Assembly: GCF_002980555.1 (NCBI RefSeq)
Contig: NZ_PVBT01000001.1
Coordinates: 682,001 to 746,000, forward strand
Origin: Phyllobacterium myrsinacearum
GTDB taxonomy: Bacteria; Pseudomonadota; Alphaproteobacteria; Rhizobiales; Rhizobiaceae
Direction of reading: 5' to 3'
Length of the DNA: 64,000 bases
In this document: positions 8,056-17,677 of the stretch, in pieces
Numbering within the stretch: the stretch's first letter is position 1
Layout: each line of letters starts with the position of its first letter
The notes under the pieces: model-generated
Databases searched by the model: none
What the model saw: only the letters and a program-made list of their open reading frames with translations
What the model was told of the DNA's origin: nothing
Program-made: the position numbers and the translations under genes

Positions 8056-11000
8056 TTAGCGCAGGCGGTTACTCGCATGGGCCAGCATGGTGTAGACCTT
8101 GCCGGTATCCGACGTCAGGTAATTCTGGGTCAGGACATTGTCGCGATCATTGCGGGCAACGTCTTCCAGCAGGCGTTCGAAGTCGTCCATGTAGCGGTCG
8201 ACGGCACGGCGGAATTCGCTGTCTGCCTGATATTTGCGCTTGATCTCGTCAAATGTCTGCTGACCCTTCAGCGTGTAGAGACGGCGGGTGAACACATTGC
8301 GTTCGCCGGCGCGGTAGCGCTGCCACAGTTCAACCGAAGCCTCGTGGTCGATGGCACGGGTGATATCGACCGAAAGCGAGTTCAGCGATTCAACCACCTG
8401 ACCGGGCGAGCGGGCTTCCGGCGCCTTGGCCTTGGGGGCGGCTGGAGTCTCGTCGCTGGACGCGCGGCGGAGCAGATCCGAAACCCAGCCATTGCCCTGC
8501 TTGGGCTGTTCCGGGTTACCGCGCACGTCGAGGCTGCCGCGCATGGCCGGAGCCGGGGCGGCGGGTGCCGGAGCAACGGCGCGCGGTGCTGCAACCGGTT
8601 CGCTGCGCTGTGGCTGCGGGGCCGGTGCAACGGCTGCTGCCGCACGGGCAGCAGGAGCAGGGGCACGGGCCGCGCGGGCTTCGCCGACATCGGTCAGGCG
8701 TCCGGATTTCTGCACGATCTCAGACAGTTCCTTCAGCGCATTGATCTGCTCGGAGACAGCCTTGCGCATCTGCGCAGTCGACTGCTTGGCTTCTTCCGGC
8801 ATGTCCATGACGCCGCGCTGCAGTTCCGAACGGGTCTCTTCGAGTTCCGCGCGGATGGCAGCCGAGGAGCGGCGGATTTCGTCCGTCGCATTGGCGAACT
8901 TCTGCGATGCCTGTTCGACAACTTCCGCGATGGAATTGCGGATCTGTTCGGTTGTCTGCGTGGCGCGGCCTTCGGCCCGGTCAAAGGCGGAGGAGACGAG
9001 GGATTCGAACGACCGCATGGTCTTTTCGATGCTCTCGGATTTCTCCACCAGGCCGGTTGCCAGGTTCTGCAGGGCCGCCTGACGTTCATCGAAGGTCGAA
9101 GCAAGGTTCGACTGCGACGAATTGATCAGTTCGGATGCGGCGCCCAGCATCTTGCCATGGTCGTCAAAACGCTTGGCGATGGAGGCAATGTCGACAAGTG
9201 TCGTGTTCGACAGCTGCGAGAGCTTGCCGATATTGCCGTCGATCAGGCGCGTGGAGGACTCGAAGGATTCGGCAGCGCGCGTCGCGTTTTCGGCAAAGGC
9301 GGTTGTCGTATCCAGCAGGCGGCCGTCGATGTCGCCAAGGTTCTTGGTGGCCATGTCGATCAGCTCGCCCAGCTTCGCATTGGAAGAGGAGAGGCGGTCG
9401 ATCAGGTTGCTGACGTCGTCGGTGAGGCCTGCCTTGGCTTCCTGAACCGCGGTGATGGTTTCCGCGGTGCGGCTGGCGATGGCATTGATCAGGGCCGCAT
9501 TTTCAACGCGCAGGCGTTCCGTCGCCGCCGTGGTGGCTTCGACGAGCTGCGAGGCGAGCGTACGCCCATTATCGGCAAGGCTCTCGACGAGCGGCTGCGC
9601 CGTGTTGTCGAGGATGCTGATGATCTCCTGCGAGCGGGCTGCCAGCACTTCGTTGAGTTCGCGGGTGCTTTCGGCCAGTTTGGAGGCGGTGGAATCCGTG
9701 GCCGCGGTGAAGCGGGCTTCCAGTGCTTCCAGATTGGCGGCAGCTTCCGTTGCCCGCTGACCAAGACGCTTTTCGGTTTCGGCCAGGCTTTCATTCATGC
9801 GCTGGCTGAATGCCTCGCCATGACCGTCGAGCGCTTCACCGGCCTTCTGCGCTTCACCGGTAAGGGTGGAAGCGGCCTCGGTGATCTTGTCGCGCAGGGT
9901 GCGGGCAACGACCGAGGCGCTCTGTTCAAGCGACTTGCGGACATTGTCGACACCCATGGCAAGGGCGCTCTGCATGGTGGTCGTGCGTTCGTCGATGGTA
10001 CCGCCATGGGTTTCAAACGCCTTGGCGAGAACTTCGGCGCTGTCCTGCAGAACGGCCTGCAGGGCGACGGTGCGGTCGCTGATGGCACTCGCCTGACCGT
10101 CAAGGGTCTGGCCAAGCGTTGCATTGCCATGTTCCATCGCTGCCCGAATGCCGCTGATGCGGTCGTCGAGTACGCTGGCATGGGTGTTGAGGGTTTCGCC
10201 AATGCGGGCATCACTGTCGGCGAGGCTGGCTGCGATGGCCGCAGCCCGCTCGTCAATGGTGCTGACATGGGCGGCGAGCGTATCGCTGATGCCGGCATTG
10301 CTGTTGGCAAGCGTTGCCTGGATGGCTGCGGCGCGCTCGTCGAGCGTGTTGACATGCGAGGCAAGCGTGCTGCCGATCTTGGCTGTGCTGTTGGCAAGCG
10401 TCGATGTGATCGTCGCAGCCCGTTCATCAATCGCGCCGGCATGCGAGGCGAGTGTGTCACCGATCTGCGCATTGCTGTTCGAAAGCGCTGCCGTGATCGC
10501 GGCTGCCCGTTCGTCAATCGCATTGACGTGCGAGGCAAGCGTGTCGCCGAACTGGGCGTTGCTGTCGTTGAGCGTTGCCCGGATTCCGGCAGCGCGTTCG
10601 TCGATGGCCGTCACATGCGAGGTGAGCACATTGCCGATCTGGGCATTGCTGCTGTCGAGAACGGAGCGGATGCCTGCGGTGCGGTCGTCGATCACCGTTG
10701 CATGGTCGGCGAGGGTCCGGCCGATCTGCGCATGGGTGTTCTCAAGCGCTGCCTGGATGGCCGCCGTGCGTTCATCCAATGCCGAGGCATGGGAGGAAAG
10801 CGTGTTGCCGATGCGTGTATCGCTGTTGGCAAGCGCCTGTTCGATGCCGGCCGTGCGGTCCTCAATGGCGCTGGCATGGGACGCCAGAACATTGCTGATG
10901 CGCTCGTCACTGCTGGTCAGGGCGCTTTCAATGCGGCTTGTGCGGCCATCAACGGATTCAATGAAGCCGCTGAGCGTGCCGTCGATGCGCGCACCGCTGT

Positions 11001-13287
11001 TGAGCAGCGTCGACTGGATTTCCGCGTTGCGGGCGTCGATAGCCTGCGTGTGGGCGGCCAGCGTGTCGCCAAGCTTGGCATCGCTGCCAGCCAGAGCCAG
11101 CTGGATGTCCTGATTGCGTTCATCGAGGCTCTTGGCATGATGGTCCAGAGTCTGGGCAATCTTGGCATGCGTGTCGACAAAGGCGGCGCGCATACCGGAT
11201 GTGCGGTCATCCATGATCTTGGCATGGGCTTCGAGTGTCTGGCCGATGCGGGCATCGCCAGCCAGGATAGCCGCCTCGACGCCGGCACTGCGGGCATCGA
11301 TGCTGCGCACATGTTCGTCCAGGGTCTGGCGGATCTTCTCATCCGTATCGGAGAACGCGGCGTGCATGCCCGATGTACGGTCCTCGATGGCCTTGGCATG
11401 GGAATCGAGCGTCGCGCCGATGCGGGCATCATTGTCAGCCAGTGCCACACGCAGACCGGAGGTGCGGTCATCGAGCGATGCGGCATGACCGTCAATGATC
11501 TGGCCAATGGCTGCCGTGCTCGTTTCAAGAACGGAGCGCAGGTTCGACGTATGATCGCCAAGCTGTCCGGCCTGATCGCGAATGATCGAGGCGGCCCGTT
11601 CCGTTTCACCGGAAAGGGTTGCAGCGAGGGCTTCGCGGCTTTCGGCCAGCTTGTCGGCAAAGAGCGCCGTATTGGTGGACAGAAGGCTTCCGACCGATTC
11701 GGAAAGGCTCGACAGGTCGTTGCCGATCTTCGCCTTCGTCTCGTCGACGATGCCGTCAATCGAAGCGCGGCCGTCAGTAAAGGTCTTGGCGATGTCGCGG
11801 GTACGCTCGATCAACTGTTCATTGATCTGGCGGGCGCGGGCTTCAAGCGCCGAATTCAGGCGTTCGGTGCTGGCATCCAGCGACTGGGCGCGGGTTTCGA
11901 ATTCAGCAAGCAGGGAACGGCCGCGCTCGTTGATTGTCGTGTCGAGCCCGGCGAGACGCGTATCGAATTCGCCGACCAGGGTCTGGGTGGCGTTGCCCAG
12001 CAGCGACAGCATGCTGTTGGTGCGGCCATCGAGCGTATCGGCCAGCTTCATCGTTACCGAATCGGTCTGTTCCGAGAGTGCTGCAATCCGCATTTCCAGA
12101 AGATTTGCAAAGGCTTCGCCCGACGTGGTGATCTTGGCCGAGATGTCGTCGGAGCGCGAGCCGATCGAGTCGGCGATGGTCTGGCCGCTCTGGGTCAGGC
12201 GATCGATGAGTGTATCGCCGGACTGGCTGATTGACATGGTCAAGTTGGTCGAGGCGCTGAGCAGGTTGTCACGCAGCGAATCGCCAGCCAGGGACAATTC
12301 ATCCTTCAGCTGTTCATGCGCGCTGGAGATCGATGCGCGAACCCGTTCGGCATGGCCGATGACCGATTCGCGTTCGCCGCCGAGGCGGTCGACCAGCGTG
12401 CGGATGCGGTGTTCATTGTCCGTATAGACGCGTTCGAGCTGATTGACCTCGGTCTGAACAAGCGTTTCCAGTTCGACGGCACGGGCGAGCGTGCGTTCAA
12501 CACCTTCGCTCATCGCGGCGACTTCACGGCGAACGGCCTGGCCCAGCGAGGCCACGCGGTCGGACGACAGCATTTCCGGCTCGGAAAGGCGCATGGCGGC
12601 TTCGGCCATGGAGCGGGCGGCATACTGCATTTCTTGCGCGCGGCGTACCATCAGGGCAAAGGCCCAGAACAGCATGACCGGAACGATGATCGCCACGGCG
12701 AGGGCAATCGCATAGGGCGCAGCGGCAAAATCTGCGAAGGAGCGAATCGACCACAGGGACGAGCCGTAGAGTGCCTGACCAAGTGCAAGAACACCGGCGG
12801 CCCAGAGCACGCTGACAATGGCGGTGACCAGCCCGTAGGAGCGCGGCGCCTGGTTGGAAGCCGTCGAGCGGGCCGATTTGGTGCTCTGCAGCAAATCGTC
12901 ATTTGCCGGCTTGAATGTCTGCGGCGGCACGGCGGGCGCCTTTGGCGGCGCGGGCGGTGCGGCGGGAATCGGGTTGGCAGCCTGAATCTGCGGCTTGGGT
13001 GCCGGCAGCGGAATCGTGTTCTCCGCGGCAAGGCTTTCCTTGATTTCCACGGGCTTTACGGGTTCCGGAACAACCGGCGCATTGTGCTTTTCTGCCGCCA
13101 GTTCCTGCGCTGCCTGGGAAATCTGCGCTTCGAGATCGTTGAAAGAGATCAGATCGTCATCGACTGGCGAAAGATCCATATCCATGCCGAGTGTCGACTC
13201 ATCGAAATCAATTTCTAGAGCCTTTTCAAGAGCTTCACCAAGTTCATCCTCGGCTTTCGCTACTTTGTTCTTCGGGGCTGTGGCCAT
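8056..13287 (-). CDS. Giant coiled-coil membrane protein, Growth Pole Ring (GPR)-like, apolipoprotein A/E-type repeats
   Basis: 1743 residues from an ATG with GAGG at a spacing of 5. An acidic, proline-rich cytoplasmic head (1-150) is followed by two transmembrane helices (about 152-174 and 190-213). Most of the rest is helical and poor in proline. Between bases 9928 and 11493 lie 18 consecutive repeats of exactly 29 residues (consensus near SHAxAIDERAAxIxAxLxNS, then xAxIGxTL). The C-terminus has an Ala/Pro-rich linker and a folded block of about 130 residues ending DTGKVYTMLAHASNRLR. Size, topology and apolipoprotein-like helices match the GPR protein that organises polar growth in Agrobacterium. 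Orthology is inferred from architecture, not a search. Confidence 0.75.
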   Translation of the reverse strand: MATAPKNKVAKAEDELGEALEKALEIDFDESTLGMDMDLSPVDDDLISFNDLEAQISQAAQELAAEKHNAPVVPEPVKPVEIKESLAAENTIPLPAPKPQIQAANPIPAAPPAPPKAPAVPPQTFKPANDDLLQSTKSARSTASNQAPRSYGLVTAIVSVLWAAGVLALGQALYGSSLWSIRSFADFAAAPYAIALAVAIIVPVMLFWAFALMVRRAQEMQYAARSMAEAAMRLSEPEMLSSDRVASLGQAVRREVAAMSEGVERTLARAVELETLVQTEVNQLERVYTDNEHRIRTLVDRLGGERESVIGHAERVRASISSAHEQLKDELSLAGDSLRDNLLSASTNLTMSISQSGDTLIDRLTQSGQTIADSIGSRSDDISAKITTSGEAFANLLEMRIAALSEQTDSVTMKLADTLDGRTNSMLSLLGNATQTLVGEFDTRLAGLDTTINERGRSLLAEFETRAQSLDASTERLNSALEARARQINEQLIERTRDIAKTFTDGRASIDGIVDETKAKIGNDLSSLSESVGSLLSTNTALFADKLAESREALAATLSGETERAASIIRDQAGQLGDHTSNLRSVLETSTAAIGQIIDGHAASLDDRTSGLRVALADNDARIGATLDSHAKAIEDRTSGMHAAFSDTDEKIRQTLDEHVRSIDARSAGVEAAILAGDARIGQTLEAHAKIMDDRTSGMRAAFVDTHAKIAQTLDHHAKSLDERNQDIQLALAGSDAKLGDTLAAHTQAIDARNAEIQSTLLNSGARIDGTLSGFIESVDGRTSRIESALTSSDERISNVLASHASAIEDRTAGIEQALANSDTRIGNTLSSHASALDERTAAIQAALENTHAQIGRTLADHATVIDDRTAGIRSVLDSSNAQIGNVLTSHVTAIDERAAGIRATLNDSNAQFGDTLASHVNAIDERAAAITAALSNSNAQIGDTLASHAGAIDERAATITSTLANSTAKIGSTLASHVNTLDERAAAIQATLANSNAGISDTLAAHVSTIDERAAAIAASLADSDARIGETLNTHASVLDDRISGIRAAMEHGNATLGQTLDGQASAISDRTVALQAVLQDSAEVLAKAFETHGGTIDERTTTMQSALAMGVDNVRKSLEQSASVVARTLRDKITEAASTLTGEAQKAGEALDGHGEAFSQRMNESLAETEKRLGQRATEAAANLEALEARFTAATDSTASKLAESTRELNEVLAARSQEIISILDNTAQPLVESLADNGRTLASQLVEATTAATERLRVENAALINAIASRTAETITAVQEAKAGLTDDVSNLIDRLSSSNAKLGELIDMATKNLGDIDGRLLDTTTAFAENATRAAESFESSTRLIDGNIGKLSQLSNTTLVDIASIAKRFDDHGKMLGAASELINSSQSNLASTFDERQAALQNLATGLVEKSESIEKTMRSFESLVSSAFDRAEGRATQTTEQIRNSIAEVVEQASQKFANATDEIRRSSAAIRAELEETRSELQRGVMDMPEEAKQSTAQMRKAVSEQINALKELSEIVQKSGRLTDVGEARAARAPAPAARAAAAVAPAPQPQRSEPVAAPRAVAPAPAAPAPAMRGSLDVRGNPEQPKQGNGWVSDLLRRASSDETPAAPKAKAPEARSPGQVVESLNSLSVDITRAIDHEASVELWQRYRAGERNVFTRRLYTLKGQQTFDEIKRKYQADSEFRRAVDRYMDDFERLLEDVARNDRDNVLTQNYLTSDTGKVYTMLAHASNRLR
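9928..11493 (-). repeat. Eighteen 87-bp tandem coding repeats
   Basis: Within the GPR-like gene, the encoded chain repeats every 29 residues without a single gap for 18 units (1566 bp). Repeats 8-16 are most alike. The periodicity of 29 is close to four heptads plus one residue, which suits a long amphipathic helix. DNA identity between units is moderate, so the array is old, with some local homogenisation. Confidence 0.85.
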
Positions 13288-13588
13288 GTTTACCTCGCAA
13301 TATTGGGCAGTGACCACATGTGGAGTCGACCGCGCCATACTCTTTACGCCTTAAGTCTATCGTACTGGCACATGGATTGGAAAGAAACAATGGATTCGGG
13401 AAATGCTTAAAAGTTTAAACACAAGGTTAATTTTTTTGGCCCGAACCAAATTTTGCCGGAATGCCTGAATTAACCCTTCGTTCACCACATCCGGCCAATT
13501 CGGGGGGTAGCGGCCATGCTTTAACCCAGAATGCCCGGCATTTGATTAAACTTGTGCATTCATTCGAGTCTGAGTTCAGGAGAGTATC
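13288..13588. promoter_or_regulatory. Divergent promoter region of the GPR-like and Hpt-like genes
   Basis: A 301-bp gap, AT-rich in its centre, with seven TTAA tetramers between about 13352 and 13554, including TTAACC at two places. CtrA recognises paired TTAA half-sites, but I find no pair at the canonical 7-bp spacing (one pair is at 8). No small gene is evident. Confidence 0.4.
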
Positions 13589-13963
13589 ATGGCACTGCCA
13601 CAACAAGCGTCAATGGCTTTTGCGCTGCCGGGCGGCGAAACGTCCAAACCATCGCGCAAACGGCCGATCGATCTTGTGCATCTTACCCGCGAGACATTCG
13701 GCAACCGCGCACTCGAGACCGAAATCCTCAGCCTGTTCTCCCGCCAGATTTCGGGAATCGTCAACCGGCTGAGCCAGGCCAATGCCGATGAACGGGTCCG
13801 TCTCGCCAAATCGCTCAAGGGTTCGGCGCGCGCCGTCGGTGCCTTCCGCGTCGCTGATCTGGCCGAATCGATCGAACGGTCGCCCGGCAACACGAAGCTG
13901 CTCAGCGAACTTCATCCCGAAATCGACGATGTGCGCGACTATATAGCCGCGATCACGCGTTAG
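13589..13963 (+). CDS. Hpt-domain-like protein lacking the phospho-acceptor histidine
   Basis: A 124-residue protein with the four-helix Hpt pattern: RPIDLVHLTRETFGNRALETE, a helix LFSRQISGIVNRL, then LAKSLKGSARAVGAFRVADLAE. In active Hpt proteins the last block reads LAHxLKGSA with a phosphorylatable His; here that position is Lys (codon AAA at about 13808). It starts with ATG after AGGAG. It may act as a docking decoy or structural partner in a phosphorelay instead of a transmitter. It is monocistronic and divergent from the GPR-like gene. Confidence 0.75.
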   Translation: MALPQQASMAFALPGGETSKPSRKRPIDLVHLTRETFGNRALETEILSLFSRQISGIVNRLSQANADERVRLAKSLKGSARAVGAFRVADLAESIERSPGNTKLLSELHPEIDDVRDYIAAITR

Positions 13964-14070
13964 GGCCTCGGCCTGGGGACAGGCCCACCAGGCTGCGTCA
14001 GGGAGTGCAATTGACTTCCCTGTCCAAATCCCTATCTCAGCGGTAACTTTTCTGCTTGGGGCTTTTTTTC

Positions 14071-14391
14071 ATGGCAAAGATCACGTTTGTCACTTTCGAT
14101 GGCGTCCGGATGGATACGGAAGCCGAGAACGGCTCGACCGTGATGGAGAGCGCCATCCGCAATGCCGTGCCGGGCATCGACGCGGAATGCGGCGGTGCCT
14201 GTGCCTGCGCAACCTGCCATGTCTATGTCGATGATGCCTGGAAGGACGCGGCTGGCGAGCCGGAAGCCATGGAAGAAGACATGCTCGACTTCGCCTATGA
14301 TGTGCGTCCGAGCTCGCGCCTGTCCTGCCAGATTCGCGTTTCCGATGAGCTGGACGGCCTTGTCGTCCATGTTCCGGAGCGCCAGGCGTAA
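14071..14391 (+). CDS. [2Fe-2S] ferredoxin, adrenodoxin type
   Basis: A 106-residue plant/vertebrate-type ferredoxin. Cluster ligands are the Cys in [14 protein letters not shown] (C-x5-C-x2-C) and the fourth in RLSCQIRV near residue 87. The acidic segment [10 protein letters not shown] is characteristic of adrenodoxin-like proteins that serve Fe-S assembly or cytochrome P450 systems. ATG 14071 follows a T-rich tract without a strong ribosome binding site; a TTG 15 bp upstream is in frame but unlikely. The next gene encodes a ferredoxin-NADP reductase, a likely electron donor. Confidence 0.9.
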   Translation: MAKITFVTFDGVRMDTEAENGSTVMESAIRNAVPGIDAECGGACACATCHVYVDDAWKDAAGEPEAMEEDMLDFAYDVRPSSRLSCQIRVSDELDGLVVHVPERQA

Positions 14392-14458
14392 GATTTAGCC
14401 TGATATTTTCTCACCGACCGATTAGAAATGCTCCATTCCAGACCGCTTGCCGGTGTGA

Positions 14459-15517
<1,059 letters not shown>

Positions 15518-15532
15518 ACAATGAATGGGTGA

Positions 15533-15552
15533 ACCGGCGCATCCGCGCCGGT
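15533..15552. terminator. Hairpin between convergent genes
   Basis: A perfect 8-bp stem ACCGGCGC / GCGCCGGT with an ATCC loop sits in the 39-bp gap between the reductase gene and the DUF922 gene. The T-run on the plus strand begins about 10 bases further on, so it is only a possible terminator. Confidence 0.35.
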
Positions 15553-15556
15553 CACA

Positions 15557-16177
15557 CTATCCCTTTTTGTTCTCCATCTCGCGCTGGATGCGGAATATGA
15601 GCAGCCGTTCGAAGCGGCGCTCAAAATTCTTTCCCTCCACGCGGTCAAACTGAATCTGCGCGGCGTCCTGCTCTTTCATCAGCTTGACCATGAGCTTGGC
15701 CGCATCGGCTTTCATTTCCTCGCAATTGCTGCGCCATGGCAGGGCTTTCATCGCCCGCTCCATCTCGAATGCGGCGGTGCGGGCAATGACGATATGGCTT
15801 TCCTCATGACGTTTGATATCGGCCGACAGCGTGTCCCAGATCAGGGCGAGATCGGGCTTGGCCGACGCGCGCTGTTTCCAGCGCGGCAGATGGACCCGGG
15901 CGTGAATGGTGATATTTGCCTCGACAACCCGGCAGCTCTTGCCGTCGGACCCGTATTTGACCTTGGTGTTGAACCGCATCTGCGTTGCGCCGGGATGGCG
16001 GGGCCCGGTCTTGTGCAGCTGCGGCCCGCGCCGGCTCAATTCGCGATCAAGATCGGCGGCCGTTCTGCCGTTCAGGGTGAAATACTCATAATTGCGCAGG
16101 ACGACGGCCGCATTGGCGCTTTCGGTTGCGAGCAGACATGCGAGTGCGAGAGCCGCCGTTCTGACGATCGTTTTCAT
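15557..16177 (-). CDS. DUF922 family secreted zinc-protease-like protein
   Basis: 206 residues from ATG 16177, with a Sec signal peptide (KTIVRTAALALACLLA, cleavage near ANA-AVV). The central motif RHEESHIVIA contains HExxH, the zinc-binding signature seen in DUF922, placed about 125 residues in. A C-terminal basic helix ends with KNFERRFERLLIF. Periplasmic metallopeptidase activity is inferred, not established for the family. The gene is divergent from folP. Confidence 0.75.
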   Translation of the reverse strand: MKTIVRTAALALACLLATESANAAVVLRNYEYFTLNGRTAADLDRELSRRGPQLHKTGPRHPGATQMRFNTKVKYGSDGKSCRVVEANITIHARVHLPRWKQRASAKPDLALIWDTLSADIKRHEESHIVIARTAAFEMERAMKALPWRSNCEEMKADAAKLMVKLMKEQDAAQIQFDRVEGKNFERRFERLLIFRIQREMENKKG

Positions 16178-16316
16178 GGGGACTGATCCTTCATTTCGGC
16201 CAAAGCCTGCCTGCAGTACGAACACTCTAGCGCCAAAAACGTTGCGGATGAATTGACGCGGCGAGCGTTCTGTTCAAAAACAACGGCAGCATTCCGGCAT
16301 TGAAAGGAGCATCCCT

Positions 16317-17156
16317 ATGCAAAGAGAGTGGCGTCTGGCGCATGGGCGATCCCTGATCCTCGGACCGGAGGCCGTCATCATGGGTGTCCTCAACGTCACG
16401 CCGGATTCGTTTTCCGATGGCGGCGTACATCTGGCGCCGGACAAGGCAATCGAGGGGGCGCGGGCGATGATCGCCGAGGGGGCTCACATCATCGATGTCG
16501 GCGGCGAGTCGACCCGGCCCGGCGCAACCCGGGTCGATGCCAGGACCGAACAGGCGCGGGTGCTTCCGGTGATTGAAGCCCTGGCCGGGCAAACCGATGT
16601 GCTCATTTCCGTCGATACCTACCGCGAGGAAACGGCGCGGCTTGCCGTTGCCGCCGGAGCGCATATCGTCAATGACGTCTGGGGGGTGCAGCGCGAACCG
16701 GCGATCGCCGATCTTGCGGCGCAGACCGGGGCCGGGCTTGTCATCATGCACACGGGCCGCGAGCGTGAGCGCGATCCCGATGTCATCGTCGATCAATTTG
16801 CTTTCCTCAACCGGTCACTGGAGATCGCCAGGCTGGCGGGCGTGGCGCGCGAGCAGATCGTGCTCGATCCGGGATTCGGCTTTGCCAAGGAAACCGAAGA
16901 AAACCTAGCCCTGATGCGCCGGTTCGCCGAGCTGCAGGCTTTTGGCTATCCTTTCCTGGCGGGAACGTCACGCAAGCGGTTCCTCGGCGCGGTGACAGGG
17001 CGCGATGCGGATCAGCGCGATGTGGTCACGGCCGCAACATCGGCGATCCTGCGGCTGGCCGGCGCGGACGTGTTTCGCGTGCACGACATCGGGATGAACC
17101 GGGATGCGCTGGCCATTGCCGATGCCATGCTCGAAACCCGGGGTGCGAAGGCATGA
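16317..17156 (+). CDS. folP: Dihydropteroate synthase
   Basis: 279 residues. Catalyses condensation of 6-hydroxymethyl-7,8-dihydropterin pyrophosphate with p-aminobenzoate, the sulfonamide target. Diagnostic blocks: MGVLNVTPDSFSDGG, IDVGGESTRPGA, and C-terminal RVHDIGMNRDAL. AAGGAG stands 8 bases before the ATG. It overlaps folK by 4 bp (ATGA), implying translational coupling. Dihydroneopterin aldolase (folB), often between these two genes in related bacteria, is not present here. Confidence 0.95.
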   Translation: MQREWRLAHGRSLILGPEAVIMGVLNVTPDSFSDGGVHLAPDKAIEGARAMIAEGAHIIDVGGESTRPGATRVDARTEQARVLPVIEALAGQTDVLISVDTYREETARLAVAAGAHIVNDVWGVQREPAIADLAAQTGAGLVIMHTGRERERDPDVIVDQFAFLNRSLEIARLAGVAREQIVLDPGFGFAKETEENLALMRRFAELQAFGYPFLAGTSRKRFLGAVTGRDADQRDVVTAATSAILRLAGADVFRVHDIGMNRDALAIADAMLETRGAKA

Positions 17157-17677
17157 GCCTCATGCGCAAAGCGTGGCTCGGACTCGGCGGCAATATTGGC
17201 GATCCCGTGCAGTCGATGGCGGAGGCCCTGCAGGCTCTCGGCCGCCGCGATGATACGCAGGTCATTGCCGTTTCGCCGGTTTACCGGACGCCGCCCTGGG
17301 GCAAAACCGATCAGGCGTGGTTTCACAATGCCTGTGCGCAAGTCGAAACATCGCTTGAACCGGAAGCTTTGCTGGCGGCCACGCTGGATATCGAGCGCCT
17401 GATGAAACGTGAGCGCATCGAACGCTGGGGACCGCGCATCATCGATATCGACCTTTTGGCCTATGAGGGCAGGGAGCGGTTTGAAAGCCAGACGCTGACA
17501 TTGCCGCATCCGCGCATGACGGAGCGGGCCTTTGTGCTGGTGCCGCTCAGCGATATCGCACCGGACCTTGTGGTGAACGGAAAAAGCATTGCCGGGTGGG
17601 CTGCCTTGTGTGACCGTTCCGGCATAGAAAAAGCCCGCGCGGAGGCGGGCTGGTGGCGCGAGAACCGGCCGGATTGA
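17153..17677 (+). CDS. folK: 2-amino-4-hydroxy-6-hydroxymethyldihydropteridine pyrophosphokinase
   Basis: 174 residues. It pyrophosphorylates 6-hydroxymethyldihydropterin, making the substrate of the neighbouring FolP. Landmarks: WLGLGGNIGDPVQSM, SPVYRTPPWGKTDQAWFHNAC and ERWGPRIIDIDLLAY. It is coupled to folP by an ATGA overlap and abuts the next, convergent gene with no gap. Its last 50 bases double as the intrinsic terminator of that convergent gene. Confidence 0.95.
   Translation: MSLMRKAWLGLGGNIGDPVQSMAEALQALGRRDDTQVIAVSPVYRTPPWGKTDQAWFHNACAQVETSLEPEALLAATLDIERLMKRERIERWGPRIIDIDLLAYEGRERFESQTLTLPHPRMTERAFVLVPLSDIAPDLVVNGKSIAGWAALCDRSGIEKARAEAGWWRENRPD
17627..17651 (-). terminator. Intrinsic terminator embedded in the folK 3' end
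   Basis: Read on the minus strand: AGCCCGC, a 6-base loop, GCGGGCT, then TTTTC. It lies 27 bases beyond the stop of the 17678-18220 gene but within folK codons. Confidence 0.7.

Noticed and set aside
9928-11493. Regular 87-bp repeats as a possible CRISPR or minisatellite
   Set aside because: The units encode a continuous 29-residue protein repeat without spacers.
8077-12234. 1385-codon open frame antisense to the GPR-like gene
   Set aside because: It is a shadow of the 29-residue repeat array and GC-rich codon use; it has no known domain and no good start.
13410-13430. Full CtrA box upstream of the GPR-like gene
   Set aside because: The best pair of TTAA sites has an 8-bp spacing, not 7; only a cluster of half-sites is claimed.
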